From Tepidifontimicrobium sp964437095 (GTDB lineage Bacteria > Sysuimicrobiota > Sysuimicrobiia > Sysuimicrobiales > Sysuimicrobiaceae): DNA of 64,000 nt. This document shows, in pieces, positions 1 to 8,286 of the stretch. Each line of letters begins with the position of its first letter. The stretch's first letter is position 1. The stretch lies in assembly GCA_964437095.1 (NCBI GenBank), contig CAYTFH010000006.1, positions 58,173 through 122,172 of the forward strand, in the 5' to 3' direction. A program made the translations under genes and the position numbers. The notes beneath the pieces were generated by a model. It saw only the letters and a list, made by a program, of their open reading frames with translations, was not told the DNA's origin and ran no database searches.

Positions 1-118
1 ACCCGGGCGCCGGGAGGGCGTTCCTGGAGCGGGCCTCCCCTGGGCCATGGGCGCCGACTACCCCCGCAGGCACCCCCTACGGGACCCGCTGCGCGGGCCG
101 GGCCGGCCAGGCACCGGC
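1..118. other. Left edge, no gene called
   Basis: Frames are open here but there is no start codon with support and no recognisable peptide. It may include the 3' end of a gene lying to the left of the window. Confidence 0.3.
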
Positions 119-147
119 TTGCGCCGCCCGGAGGCCGGGAGTATATA
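119..147 (+). promoter_or_regulatory. Promoter of kimA-like gene, probably leaderless
   Basis: TTGCGC at 119-124, a 17-base spacer and TATATA at 142-147 form a good sigma-A-type promoter. The expected transcription start falls at about 154-155, on the GTG start codon itself, and no clear ribosome-binding site lies next to that codon. A leaderless transcript is therefore likely. This is a pattern match only. Confidence 0.55.
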
Positions 148-154
148 GCCTATT

Positions 155-2011
155 GTGCTAAGAGCCAGAGCCCTCCCGGCCACCCTGTGGCGGGCCCTCG
201 TGGGCAGCCCCCTGGAGACGCAGAGGCTGCGGCACGAGCGGCTCACGAAGCTCAAGGGCCTGGCAGTCTTCGCATCTGACGCCCTCTCCAGCAGCGCGTA
301 CGCCAGCGAGGAGATCCTGCGCATCCTGGTCCTGGCGGGCAGCGCGGCGGCGGCCTTCACCGTGCCTGTGTCCGCGGCCATCGTGACCCTCATGGCCATC
401 GTGGCCACCTCCTACTACCAGACCATCCACGAGTACCCCTCCGGGGGAGGGGCGTACATCGTAGCTCACGAGAACTTGGGCCCGCTGCCCGGGTTGGTGG
501 CCGCGGCGGCGTTGCTGGTGGACTACGTCCTCACGGTAGCAGTCAGCATCTCCGCGGGCGTGGCTGCCATCACCTCTGCGGTACCGAGCCTGTTCCCGTA
601 TCGGGTCGACCTCGCCGTCGCCTTGGTGGCCTTGATCACCATCGGCAACCTGCGGGGTGTGCGGGAGTCCGGGACGATCTTCGCCATCCCCACGTATATG
701 TTCATCTTTGCCTTCGGCGCTACGCTCTTCGCCGGACTGTGGGCCTGGGTCAACGGCGAGCTGCCCCGGGTGGGCCACCCGGAAGCCGTGGAGGCGACCC
801 AACCCCTGACCCTCTTCCTGGTCCTGCGCGCCTTCGCATCCGGGACCGCGGCCCTGACGGGGATTGAGGCCGTGAGCAATGGGGTGCAGGCCTTCTACCC
901 TCCGGAGGCCCGCAACGCCAGCCGCGTCCTGATCGCCATGGTGACCTTGCTGGGTACCTTTTTCTTCGGTACCAGCTTCCTCGCGTGGGAGATGGGGGTC
1001 CTTCCCCGGGAGGAGGAGACGGTCGTTTCGCAGATCGCCCGGGCCCTGTTCCAGGGCGGCTGGTTCTACTACGTGGTGCAGGTGGCCACCATGTTGATCC
1101 TCGTACTGGCGGCGAACACTGCCTTCGCAGACTTCCCCCGGCTAAGTTCCATCCTCGCCCGGGACCGCTACCTGCCTCGACAGCTGGCCAACCATGGGGA
1201 CCGCCTGGTGTTCGCGAACGGGATCCTGCTCCTGGGCGTCACCGCATCCCTACTCATCGGGGTATTCCGGGCCACGGTGCACAACCTCATCCCCCTCTAC
1301 ATGGTGGGCGTGTTCGTGTCCTTCACCCTTTCCCAGAGCGGCATGGTGCGGCATTGGTTGGCCTCCCGGACCGGACGCTGGAAGTTGCAGCTCGCGGTCA
1401 ACGGACTGGGTGCCGTGTGTACCGCCCTGGTGGGGTTGGAGGTCGCCGCGGTGAAGTTCCTGGATGGCGCGTGGATCACCGTCTTCGTCACCGGCGCCCT
1501 GGTCCTCCTGATGCGGGCCATCCATCGCCACTACGAGGACCTCAAGCACCAGCTCTCCCTGGAACGGGCCAAGCTGCCGCGCCCCTTCCGGGCCCACAAG
1601 GTCATCGTCCCCGTGAACAACGTCCACCGCGGCGTCCTGGAGGCCTTGCGGTACGCTAAGGCGGTGAGCGACGACGTCACCGCGGTGTACGTGGAGATCG
1701 AGCCCGGAGCGAGGGAGGAGATCGAGCGGAAGTGGGAGCGGTGGGTGCCCGACGTCCCCCTGGTGGTCCTGCCCTCCCCCTACCGGTCCGTGGTGGGGCC
1801 CATCCTCCTGTACCTGGACCAGGTGCAGCGGGAAGCGGGCCCTGATACCGCCCTCACGGTGGTGCTGCCGGAGTTCGTGCCCCGCAAGTGGTGGCACCAC
1901 CTCCTGCACAACCAGACCGCCCTCATGCTGAAGTTCGCCCTGCTGTTCCGCCAGCGGCGCCTGCGGCGGTACAAGGTGCTGGCGGACGTACCGTACTACC
2001 TGGCCCGCTGA
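155..2011 (+). CDS. kimA: KimA-family potassium importer (APC superfamily)
   Basis: A 618-residue membrane protein with about twelve hydrophobic segments up to residue ~455 and a soluble C-terminal domain of universal-stress type. Similarity to B. subtilis KimA (YdaO, 607 residues) as I recall it runs end to end. It includes the N-terminal stretch around SDALSSSAYASEE (residues ~41-53), the PSGGGAYIVAHENLG stretch and the C-terminal LLHNQTALMLKFAL stretch. KimA imports potassium in symport with protons and is inhibited by cyclic di-AMP in Bacillus; that this protein behaves the same way is inferred. The GTG at 155 is chosen because the family's N-terminus aligns there and a promoter ends just upstream. 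Next best reading: a general amino-acid permease of the same superfamily. Confidence 0.85.
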   Translation: MLRARALPATLWRALVGSPLETQRLRHERLTKLKGLAVFASDALSSSAYASEEILRILVLAGSAAAAFTVPVSAAIVTLMAIVATSYYQTIHEYPSGGGAYIVAHENLGPLPGLVAAAALLVDYVLTVAVSISAGVAAITSAVPSLFPYRVDLAVALVALITIGNLRGVRESGTIFAIPTYMFIFAFGATLFAGLWAWVNGELPRVGHPEAVEATQPLTLFLVLRAFASGTAALTGIEAVSNGVQAFYPPEARNASRVLIAMVTLLGTFFFGTSFLAWEMGVLPREEETVVSQIARALFQGGWFYYVVQVATMLILVLAANTAFADFPRLSSILARDRYLPRQLANHGDRLVFANGILLLGVTASLLIGVFRATVHNLIPLYMVGVFVSFTLSQSGMVRHWLASRTGRWKLQLAVNGLGAVCTALVGLEVAAVKFLDGAWITVFVTGALVLLMRAIHRHYEDLKHQLSLERAKLPRPFRAHKVIVPVNNVHRGVLEALRYAKAVSDDVTAVYVEIEPGAREEIERKWERWVPDVPLVVLPSPYRSVVGPILLYLDQVQREAGPDTALTVVLPEFVPRKWWHHLLHNQTALMLKFALLFRQRRLRRYKVLADVPYYLAR

Positions 2012-2016
2012 CCGCC

Positions 2017-2529
2017 GTGCGGAGCTGGTTCGCGGTCCTGTTCCTCCTGGCCGCCGCCTGCAGCCGGGGCCCTGCTCCCCTCGTGCGTTACGAGGACCCC
2101 CTCCTGCGGGTGGCCGTGGAACACCCCCAGGGCTGGCAGGTCTTGCGGTCCAGCGACGGTCGGTGGGTGCAGGTGGTGCCCGCTCGGGAGAGCCCAGAGC
2201 CGGACGCCCTGCGGTACACGGAGTTCCTCAGCGTCCGCGTGGTCCCCGGCCGCCCGCCCACCAGCGACGACGCCCTCCGGCAGGAAGCCTTCTCCTTGCT
2301 GCCCTTCCACGGCGTGGCTAAGTTCCAGAGGCAGGAGGGCTCCGAACCTCCCCGCTACCGGTTCGAGGGCACCGGCAGCGCCCTGGTCGGCCAGTGGGCC
2401 GCGGTAGGCGTGCTCTGGGTGGAGCAGGACAGGCTGGTCCACGCGGTGTGCGCCAAGCCCCTGGACCGCTGGCGGGAGGGCCAGCGGGAGTGCGACCGGA
2501 TGGTGGACCGTGTGGAGCCGCTGCCTTGA
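2017..2529 (+). CDS. Small predicted lipoprotein, function unknown
   Basis: A 170-residue protein beginning five bases after the potassium importer, so probably co-transcribed with it. Its N-terminus is a short signal peptide ending in the lipobox LAAAC, with the lipid-modified cysteine at residue 15, so it should be anchored on the outer face of the membrane. The rest has a mixed beta-strand character and resembles small lipoproteins carrying a PsbP- or DUF1795-like fold (HPQGWQVL near residue 35). I do not recognise a specific function. The GTG start is the only one that places the lipobox at the usual distance from the N-terminus. Confidence 0.6.
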   Translation: MRSWFAVLFLLAAACSRGPAPLVRYEDPLLRVAVEHPQGWQVLRSSDGRWVQVVPARESPEPDALRYTEFLSVRVVPGRPPTSDDALRQEAFSLLPFHGVAKFQRQEGSEPPRYRFEGTGSALVGQWAAVGVLWVEQDRLVHAVCAKPLDRWREGQRECDRMVDRVEPLP

Positions 2530-2550
2530 TCCCACGCACGCCGGTGGGGT

Positions 2551-3216
2551 TCACCGGCCGCCCACGACCTCCCAGGTGACCGACTGCGCGGAGGCCAGCG
2601 CGCGGAACCGCTGGGCGAGGGTCTGGGCGTGCTGCGCCATACGATCCGCGGGATACGAGCCCGGCCCGAAGACCAGGGCCAGAGCCCTCCGGGTTTCCAG
2701 GGTGATCCCCGTGCGCGCGGAGTCGTGGGTGGGGCTGCCTACCGGTCCCACCTCGTCGCACACCACCAGCCGGCCCTCCGCCCGCAGCAGGCCCTTACCC
2801 AGGGACTCGTAGGCTTCCCCGGGCCGGCCCATCCGGACGACCACACATCCGTGGATCCGGTCCAGGTCGTACAGCCCGATGGGCAGTAAGAACTCCAGGG
2901 AACACAGGTTGCACACGTCCACGAGGCTGTTGATCCGCGGCAAGGGCTGTCCCCGCAGCGCCCGCCGCAACAGCGCCTCAGAGGAAGGCCGGGTCTTGGT
3001 GGGGTCTTCCCCCGTGCGGCGGTACAGCTCCCGGGCCGGCTGCAGGGCCTCGATCTCCGACGGCGATCGGCCTGCGTACTGTTCCCGCAGGCGGCTCGCC
3101 AGGCGCTCCAGCTCCTCCCAGACCTCCACCGCGTCCCCGCGGACTCCCACGCCGTCCGCCTCCACCACGCCGAGGCAGACCCGGTCCGCCACCGACACGT
3201 CCACGGTCACGCGCAC
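2551..3216 (-). CDS. B3/B4 tRNA-binding domain protein
   Basis: A 221-residue protein matching the free-standing B3/B4 domain family (COG3382), related to the B3/B4 region of the phenylalanyl-tRNA synthetase beta chain. Recognisable blocks are YRRTGEDPTKTRPSSEALLR (residues ~65-84) and the following INSLVDVCNLCSLE, both typical of the family. Members are thought to bind or edit misacylated tRNA or free amino acids; the exact substrate is not known. The gene is convergent with the lipoprotein gene on its left and divergent from the metallo-hydrolase gene on its right. It starts at a GTG preceded by a weak GGCGGGA. Confidence 0.8.
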   Translation of the reverse strand: MRVTVDVSVADRVCLGVVEADGVGVRGDAVEVWEELERLASRLREQYAGRSPSEIEALQPARELYRRTGEDPTKTRPSSEALLRRALRGQPLPRINSLVDVCNLCSLEFLLPIGLYDLDRIHGCVVVRMGRPGEAYESLGKGLLRAEGRLVVCDEVGPVGSPTHDSARTGITLETRRALALVFGPGSYPADRMAQHAQTLAQRFRALASAQSVTWEVVGGR

Positions 3217-3257
3217 GTCTACGTCTTTCCCGCCCTGCTCCCGGCTTCCTGCCGCGC

Positions 3258-3286
3258 TTGCTCGCCTCCGCCGCGCGGGCTACACT
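3258..3286 (+). promoter_or_regulatory. Promoter of the metallo-hydrolase pair
   Basis: TTGCTC at 3258-3263, a 17-base spacer and TACACT at 3281-3286. The predicted start of transcription is near 3293, leaving a short leader that contains the GGAGGTGAGG ribosome-binding site of the next gene. Confidence 0.55.
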
Positions 3287-3320
3287 GCACCGCGGGCGCC
3301 CGCGCCCCTCGGAGGTGAGG

Positions 3321-4316
3321 TTGACCGTCGTCCGTCTAGAGCCGGATCTCTGGTGCGTCCGCATGCCCATCCCATTCCCCCTGGGCTCCGTGAACGCGTA
3401 CCTGGTCCGGACCCGCCACGGCGCCGTGCTGGTGGACGCGGGCCTGCAGACCCCCGACTGCTACGCCGCGCTCCAGGAAGCCTTTCACGCCGCGGGCCTG
3501 GAGCTTGGGGCCCTGCAGGCGGTGGTCCTCACCCACGCACACCCGGACCACATCGGGCTCGTGGGGGTCCTCCAGCAGGCCACCGGAGCGCCCCTGTACC
3601 TGCTGGACGTGGAGGAGCCCGTGGCCCGCAGGGTGTGGGTGGACGACTACGCCTTCCGGGTGAGGGTAGTGGTGGAGATGCTCGCCCGTCACGGCGTTCC
3701 CGCGCCGTGGGTGGAGGAAGCCGGCCGCCGCTTGTCCGGCCTGCGGGACCTGGTGGCTCCCTTCCGGGAGACGGTGACGGTGCGCGACGGGGACGTGTTG
3801 GACGTGGACGGCTTCTCCGCCCGGGTGCTGTGGACCCCCGGCCACAGCGACGGCCACATGGTGCTTTTGGACCACGGCGGCAGGCTGTTCTGCGGGGACC
3901 ACGTGCTCCCCGAGGTGTCGCCCAACATCTCCCTGTACCCGGGGGCCCGACCCGACCCCCTGGGGGACTACCTGGAGTCGTTGCACAAGGTGAGGGACCT
4001 GCCCGCGCGCGTGGCCTTGCCCGGACACGGAGAACCCATCACCCGGTGGACCGCGCGGGTGGACGAGCTGGTGGAACACCACCGCACCCGGCTGGAGGCG
4101 GCCTACCGTTGCGTCCCCCCGGAGGGCGCCACCGCCTTCCAGGTGGCCCAGCGGCTGTTCTTCGACGGCCACCCGGACGGTGCCGGGCCCCACGACGTGC
4201 CCTTGCCTTTGGCGGTGGGGGAAGCCGCGGCCCACCTGGAGCGGCTGTGCCGGACGGGGCGGCTGGCCCGGGAGGAAGGCCCGCCGGTGGTGTACCGGCG
4301 CGTGGAGGGAAGGTGA
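3321..4316 (+). CDS. Metallo-beta-lactamase-fold hydrolase with winged-helix C-terminus
   Basis: A 331-residue protein of the glyoxalase II / metallo-beta-lactamase superfamily. The metal-binding motif THAHPDH is at residues 71-77, and further ligands lie in the blocks TPGHSDGHM and LPGHGEP. The C-terminal ~60 residues look like the LACTB2-type winged helix. The family hydrolyses thioesters, esters or nucleic-acid phosphodiesters through two zinc ions; the substrate here cannot be read from sequence. The TTG at 3321 is chosen because GGAGGTGAGG ends immediately before it with good spacing and the family fold begins at once. Upstream in-frame starts lie inside the promoter. It overlaps the next gene by one base and forms an operon with it. 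Confidence 0.8.
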   Translation: MTVVRLEPDLWCVRMPIPFPLGSVNAYLVRTRHGAVLVDAGLQTPDCYAALQEAFHAAGLELGALQAVVLTHAHPDHIGLVGVLQQATGAPLYLLDVEEPVARRVWVDDYAFRVRVVVEMLARHGVPAPWVEEAGRRLSGLRDLVAPFRETVTVRDGDVLDVDGFSARVLWTPGHSDGHMVLLDHGGRLFCGDHVLPEVSPNISLYPGARPDPLGDYLESLHKVRDLPARVALPGHGEPITRWTARVDELVEHHRTRLEAAYRCVPPEGATAFQVAQRLFFDGHPDGAGPHDVPLPLAVGEAAAHLERLCRTGRLAREEGPPVVYRRVEGR

Positions 4317-5245
4317 TGAACCGCACGCGGAGGGTGGACGCCAACACCGTCCTCATCGACCTGAACTTCGGACTGCCGGAGGTGCTCGGCAGCTACCTGC
4401 TGCTGGGCGGGCGCCCGGCCCTGGTGGAGACGGGCCCGACCACGTGTCTTGCGGCCCTGGAGGAAGGACTGGGGGAACACGGGCTTCGGCTGGAGGACCT
4501 GGAAGCCGTGGCGGTGACCCACATCCACCTGGACCACGCGGGAGCGGTGGGCGTGCTGTGCCGGCGCAACCCGCGCCTCCGGGTGTTCGTGCACCCCGTG
4601 GGGGCTCCCCACCTGGCGGACCCCAGCCGCCTGCTGCGCAGCGCGCAACGCATCTACGGGCCCCTGATGGAAACCCTTTGGGGCGAGGTGGCACCGGTCC
4701 CTCCAGACCGCATCACCGTGGTCCAAGACGGCGAGACCTTCCCGCTCGCCGGCCGTGTTCTGCGCGCCGTGGACACCCCCGGCCACGCCAGCCACCACCA
4801 CGTGTACGTGGACGAAGGCTCCGGTGCGGCCTTCACCGGGGACGCCGCGGGCATCTCGCTGCCGGGCTGCCCCGTGGTCCGGCCCCCCACGCCGCCTCCC
4901 GACCTCGACCTGGAGCTTTGGGAGGGGACCCTGGACCGGCTGGAGCGGCTGGAGCTCCGGCGGCTGTGCCTCACCCACTTCGGCGTGCGGGACGACCCGC
5001 CCACGGTGCTGTCGGAGCTGCGCCGCCGCCTGCGGGAGGTGGAAGCCACCCTGGTGGAGGGCTGGAAAGCCGGGGAAGACGTGGACCGGCTCACCGAGCG
5101 CCTGCGGGCCTACCTGCAGCCCGAGGTGGAGGCCCGCTGCGGCCGGCAGGCCGCAGACGGCCAGGAGATCGCCGCCAACTACCGCATGAACGTGTTGGGC
5201 TACGTGCGGTACTTCGAGAAGAAGCTCGGCCCGCCAGGCACCTGA
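4316..5245 (+). CDS. Second metallo-beta-lactamase-fold hydrolase
   Basis: A 309-residue member of the same superfamily as the preceding gene, with THIHLDH at residues 68-74, TPGHASHHH and a late CLTHFG block that supply the expected metal ligands. It is closer to the YflN/GloB-like hydrolases and lacks the winged-helix tail of its neighbour. The ATG overlaps the previous stop as TGATG and is preceded by GGAGGGAAGG, so translation is probably coupled. The two genes are distinct in sequence and are not a recent tandem duplication. The substrate is unknown. Confidence 0.8.
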   Translation: MNRTRRVDANTVLIDLNFGLPEVLGSYLLLGGRPALVETGPTTCLAALEEGLGEHGLRLEDLEAVAVTHIHLDHAGAVGVLCRRNPRLRVFVHPVGAPHLADPSRLLRSAQRIYGPLMETLWGEVAPVPPDRITVVQDGETFPLAGRVLRAVDTPGHASHHHVYVDEGSGAAFTGDAAGISLPGCPVVRPPTPPPDLDLELWEGTLDRLERLELRRLCLTHFGVRDDPPTVLSELRRRLREVEATLVEGWKAGEDVDRLTERLRAYLQPEVEARCGRQAADGQEIAANYRMNVLGYVRYFEKKLGPPGT

Positions 5246-5280
5246 CCGCCCACCTCCGCCACCGTGGGTTCACGCCCGCC

Positions 5281-5286
5281 TACAAT
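5281..5286 (+). promoter_or_regulatory. -10 element for a leaderless two-gene module
   Basis: TACAAT at 5281-5286 lies six bases before the GTG start at 5293. No good -35 is seen 16-18 bases upstream. The spacing fits transcription starting on or next to the start codon. Confidence 0.4.
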
Positions 5287-5292
5287 GGTGCT

Positions 5293-5559
5293 GTGCGCGG
5301 CTACCCCGGCGAAGACCTGGTGGAAGCGGGACTGCGGGACCTGGAACAGGGCGTGGACTCGATCCCGGCGCTGCTGGTGTCCGTGGGCGCGCCCCGCCTG
5401 CGCCAGCTGGGCGTTCGGATCCCCCGGGTGATCCCCTGCGCCGAGCACCGGCTGTACGAGCTTTTGGCCCGCCACGACCCCGCTTCCGCCCACTCCCGCT
5501 ACAACGCCCTCATCCGCCGCCTGGTCAGCTTTGAGCGGGCCCTGGAATGCGCCCGTTAG
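5293..5559 (+). CDS. Small protein paired with a nucleotidyltransferase
   Basis: An 88-residue protein with no recognised domain. It is predicted mostly helical and rich in Arg and Leu, with a conserved-looking end (AHSRYNALIRRLVSFERA). It begins at a GTG six bases after a TACAAT element. Its last 13 bases overlap the start of the next gene, so the two are translationally coupled. That layout, a small protein overlapping a larger nucleotidyltransferase, resembles MNT/HEPN or AbiE-type toxin-antitoxin pairs. The pairing makes an antitoxin- or partner-like role plausible, but this is inferred from context only. Confidence 0.6.
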   Translation: MRGYPGEDLVEAGLRDLEQGVDSIPALLVSVGAPRLRQLGVRIPRVIPCAEHRLYELLARHDPASAHSRYNALIRRLVSFERALECAR

Positions 5560-6086
5560 CGGACGCGGACCGGATCCGGCGCTTCATGCGCGCACTGGGG
5601 GCCGAGGCGTGGTCAGAGACCCGAGCCTACTTCACCGGAGGGGCCACCGCGGTCCTGCTGGGCTGGCGGCCCAGCACCATCGACGTGGACCTCAAGCTGG
5701 TGCCGGAGGACGAAGGGGCCTTGCGGGCCATCGCGCGCCTCAAGAACCAGCTGCAGATCAACGTGGAGCTGGCCTCGCCCCTGGACTTCATCCCCGTGCC
5801 GGCGGGGTGGGAAGAGCGGAGTCTGTTCGTGGCCCGCGAGGGCAGGGTCTTTTACTACCACTTCGACCCGTACGCGCAGGTCCTCGCAAAGCTGGAGCGC
5901 AGGCACGCCCAGGACCTGGAGGACGTCCAGAACTTCCTACGCAGCGGGTTGGTGGACCCCCGTCGGGCCCTTGAGTACTTCCGGAGGGTCGAGCCGGAAC
6001 TGTACCGGTTCCCCGCCGTGGACCCCGCCAGCTTCCGGAGGGCCGTGGAGGAAGCCCTGGGGAACACCTCCGCCCCGGACTCTTGA
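5547..6086 (+). CDS. DUF6036-like nucleotidyltransferase
   Basis: A 179-residue protein of the nucleotidyltransferase fold. The glycine-rich signature GGATAVLLGW (residues ~30-39) is followed by STIDVDLKL, giving the DxD pair that binds metal in this fold. This layout fits the DUF6036 / AbiEii-like group, which includes toxins that modify tRNA ends and proteins of unknown role. The ATG at 5547 overlaps the upstream small gene by 13 bases. A gene on the opposite strand converges 50 bases downstream. Substrate and physiological role are not known. Confidence 0.65.
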   Translation: MRPLADADRIRRFMRALGAEAWSETRAYFTGGATAVLLGWRPSTIDVDLKLVPEDEGALRAIARLKNQLQINVELASPLDFIPVPAGWEERSLFVAREGRVFYYHFDPYAQVLAKLERRHAQDLEDVQNFLRSGLVDPRRALEYFRRVEPELYRFPAVDPASFRRAVEEALGNTSAPDS

Positions 6087-6135
6087 CGAACAGGGTGGAA
6101 CCGCGAAAAGCGTCGCGCGTAGAGACGGAGGTGGT

Positions 6136-6588
6136 CTACCCCGCCCTGACCGCGTGCTCCCGGAAGTGGGCCTCCAGGTCCGCCTCCCACTCCTCCTCGC
6201 TGCGGTGCACGTCCGCCACCTGGTCCCGGGGGGTCAAAAACGGCACCCGGAGCGCCCACGGCCCCACCAGGTCCACCTCCAGCTCCTCCGCCCGCTCGTG
6301 CACCACCACCTCTGAACCCGGCGCCGCCCGGGCCGCGGCCCTGGAAGCGGCCGCGTGGAGCCGGCGCACCGCGGCCCACGTGTGGAGCACTTCCTCCGCC
6401 CGCCAGCGGGCCTCGTCCTCCGTCCGGCCCCGGACCCTGCGGGGGACCACCGCCGCCCCCTCCGGGTCCAGGATGGCCACCTCCCACCGCGCGGGCTCCT
6501 CCACAGGTCCCCGGAAGCTGAACCGGTACACCGTCCCGAAGACCTCGAAGGTCTCCTCCCACTCCCGGTAGGGGTCACGGGCGCTCAT
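6136..6588 (-). CDS. Hypothetical protein, acidic-basic mixed, ~150 residues
   Basis: A 150-residue soluble protein with no family I recognise. The N-terminal part has aromatic strand-like segments (EVFGTVYRFSFRG) and the centre is an Ala/Arg-rich helix. The frame is open upstream to 6735 on the minus strand, but the ATG at 6588 gives the most protein-like beginning; ATGs at 6597 and 6606 are alternatives. It is convergent with the nucleotidyltransferase and divergent from the TRAP operon. It reads like a real gene by codon pattern, but there is no functional clue. Confidence 0.5.
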   Translation of the reverse strand: MSARDPYREWEETFEVFGTVYRFSFRGPVEEPARWEVAILDPEGAAVVPRRVRGRTEDEARWRAEEVLHTWAAVRRLHAAASRAAARAAPGSEVVVHERAEELEVDLVGPWALRVPFLTPRDQVADVHRSEEEWEADLEAHFREHAVRAG

Positions 6589-6767
6589 GGCGGTGCGCGT
6601 GCTCATCTTAGCGAGGACCGGCCCCGGGAGGCGAGCAAAATTCGGAATTCCAGGGGTCGCCGAGCCCGGACGGCGGTCTGGACGAAGCCGCGGCGCGGGC
6701 CCGGAGGAGGTCTTGCGCCCGCGTCGAACAGTCACACCGGACCGACGCCGACAAGGGGGGACGAGCC

Positions 6768-7736
6768 ATGCGAGGAGCGAGGTACGTGGGTTGCACGCTG
6801 CTTCTGGTGGTTCTGCTGGCCGGCGGGCTTTCCGCAGCCCCCACCGTGACCCGCATCTCCATCGCCACGGGCGGGACGGGCGGCGTGTACTTCATCCTCG
6901 GGGGAGGGCTGGCCCGCCTGATCTCCCAGCACATCCCCGGGGTGCAGGCCACCGCGGAGGTGACCTCGGCCTCCGTGGACAACATGCGCCTCATTGGGGC
7001 GAAGCGGGCGGACATCGCCCTCACCCTGAACGACACCGCCTACGACGCGTGGAAGGGTCTCGCGGACTTCCGGGGCTCTCCCATCCCCATCCGCGTGCTG
7101 GTGCCCGTGTACGACAACTACAACCACCTGGTCACTCTCGAGGGGACGGGCATCAACCGGGTGGCGGACCTCCGGGGCAAGCGGGTGTCCGTGGGCTCCC
7201 CGGGCAGCGGCACCGAGGTCACCGCCCTGCGGATCCTGCGCGCCGCGGGGATCGACCCCGACCGGGACATCCGGAAGGAGCGGTTGGGGGTGGCGCCCTC
7301 CGCGGACGCGTTAAAGGACCGCAAGATCGACGCCTTCTTCTGGAGCGGCGGTCTTCCCACCCCCGCGGTCCTGGACCTGGCCAGCACCCCGGGCATCCGC
7401 GCCAAGATCGTGCCCATGGACGACCTGGTGGAACCCCTGCGCAAGGAGTTCGGGCCGCTGTACTTCCGGGCCGTGATCTCGCGGGTGGTCTACCCGGGCA
7501 TGGACCAGCCCGTGCCCACCATCGGGGTGGCCAACCTGCTGGTGGTGCACCGGGACTTCCCCGAGGACCTGGCCTACCGGATCACCCGCCTGATCTTCGA
7601 ACGCAAGGCGGACCTGGAGACGGTGCACGCGGAGGCGAAGAACATCAGCCTCCTGCGCGTCACCGGCCGCACGCCCATCCCCTTCCACCCCGGTGCGGCC
7701 CGCTACTTCCGGGAGCGGGGGGTCCCTGGGTTCTGA
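6768..7736 (+). CDS. TAXI-family TRAP transporter solute receptor
   Basis: A 322-residue secreted binding protein. A signal peptide ends near GLSAA (residue ~24), followed by ISIATGGTGGVYFILGGGLA, the opening signature of the TAXI (TRAP-associated extracytoplasmic immunogenic) family. It captures a carboxylate- or glutamate-like solute outside the cell and delivers it to the fused TRAP permease encoded two genes downstream; the ligand is not predictable. The ATG is preceded by AAGGGGGGAC. A long hairpin just after the gene may stabilise its message relative to the permease genes. Confidence 0.9.
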   Translation: MRGARYVGCTLLLVVLLAGGLSAAPTVTRISIATGGTGGVYFILGGGLARLISQHIPGVQATAEVTSASVDNMRLIGAKRADIALTLNDTAYDAWKGLADFRGSPIPIRVLVPVYDNYNHLVTLEGTGINRVADLRGKRVSVGSPGSGTEVTALRILRAAGIDPDRDIRKERLGVAPSADALKDRKIDAFFWSGGLPTPAVLDLASTPGIRAKIVPMDDLVEPLRKEFGPLYFRAVISRVVYPGMDQPVPTIGVANLLVVHRDFPEDLAYRITRLIFERKADLETVHAEAKNISLLRVTGRTPIPFHPGAARYFRERGVPGF

Positions 7737-7789
7737 GCCCCGCCCGGGTTCGGGAGCCCCGCCCCGCGGTGGCGTCGTGGGGCGGGGCT
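7735..7789 (+). promoter_or_regulatory. GC-rich hairpin(s) between receptor and permease genes
   Basis: AGCCCCGCCC at 7755-7764 pairs perfectly with GGGCGGGGCT at 7780-7789 (10 base pairs, 15-base loop). A second copy of the left arm, GAGCCCCGCCC at 7735-7745, could pair with the same right arm. There is no following T-run. Such structures after binding-protein genes often raise the receptor-to-permease ratio. The right arm also sits just before possible starts of the DUF1850 gene. Confidence 0.45.
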
Positions 7790-8286
7790 TCGTGTGGGCG
7801 CTGGCGTTGGCCGTGGGCGGTGCCGCCGTGGCAGCCTGGCCCGTGCGCGTGCTGGAGGTCGTAGACTTGGACCGGCAGCAGCCGGTGGCCGTCTTGCCGG
7901 CGGGTTCGTTCCAGCTGCGGTACCGGCACTCTTTGTACGGCGGAACGGTCTGGGAGCAGTTCCGGATGGTGGGCACGGAGATCGTCCTGGAAGCCGTGGA
8001 AGCGGAGCAGGAAGCCGCCCTGGAGTACTACGGGCTACCCCAGCGGGTGACGGAGCACGCGGGCCGCTACCGCCTCTGGCCCGTGGGCCACCGGGTGAGG
8101 GAGCTGGTGGTGCGGGCCACCGCCACCGGCCAGAGGACTCTCGTGGTGGGGCGTTGGGCCCTGCCGCTGTACACGCAGGATCCGGAGGGGCACCGCGTAA
8201 GGCTGCGCGTGGCACGGGCTCCCGCTGCGCGGGTGGCCCTGGACGAGCTGCGGCGGTGGCTCGCTGCTCGAGGAGGTGCGCCGTGA
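7777..8286 (+). CDS. DUF1850 protein of TAXI-TRAP operon
   Basis: A protein of about 169 residues with one N-terminal hydrophobic segment (FVWALALAVGGAAVAAW) and the DUF1850 features FQLRYRHSLYGG and WEQF. DUF1850 proteins are regularly encoded between TAXI receptors and fused TRAP permeases, as here, but their role is unknown; an exported accessory subunit is plausible. The start is uncertain. GTG at 7693 would overlap the receptor gene by 44 bases, GTG at 7777 lies in the loop of the hairpin, and GTG at 7792 lies just after its right arm. The stop overlaps the next start as GTGA. Confidence 0.7.
   Translation: MGRGFVWALALAVGGAAVAAWPVRVLEVVDLDRQQPVAVLPAGSFQLRYRHSLYGGTVWEQFRMVGTEIVLEAVEAEQEAALEYYGLPQRVTEHAGRYRLWPVGHRVRELVVRATATGQRTLVVGRWALPLYTQDPEGHRVRLRVARAPAARVALDELRRWLAARGGAP

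Noticed and set aside
3321..5245. The two metallo-hydrolase genes as a recent tandem duplication
   Set aside because: Outside the metal-binding motifs the proteins differ strongly, and only the first has the winged-helix tail.
6644..6651. GGAATTCC palindrome upstream of the TAXI receptor gene
   Set aside because: Only 8 bases, no second copy and no matching promoter geometry; could be chance.
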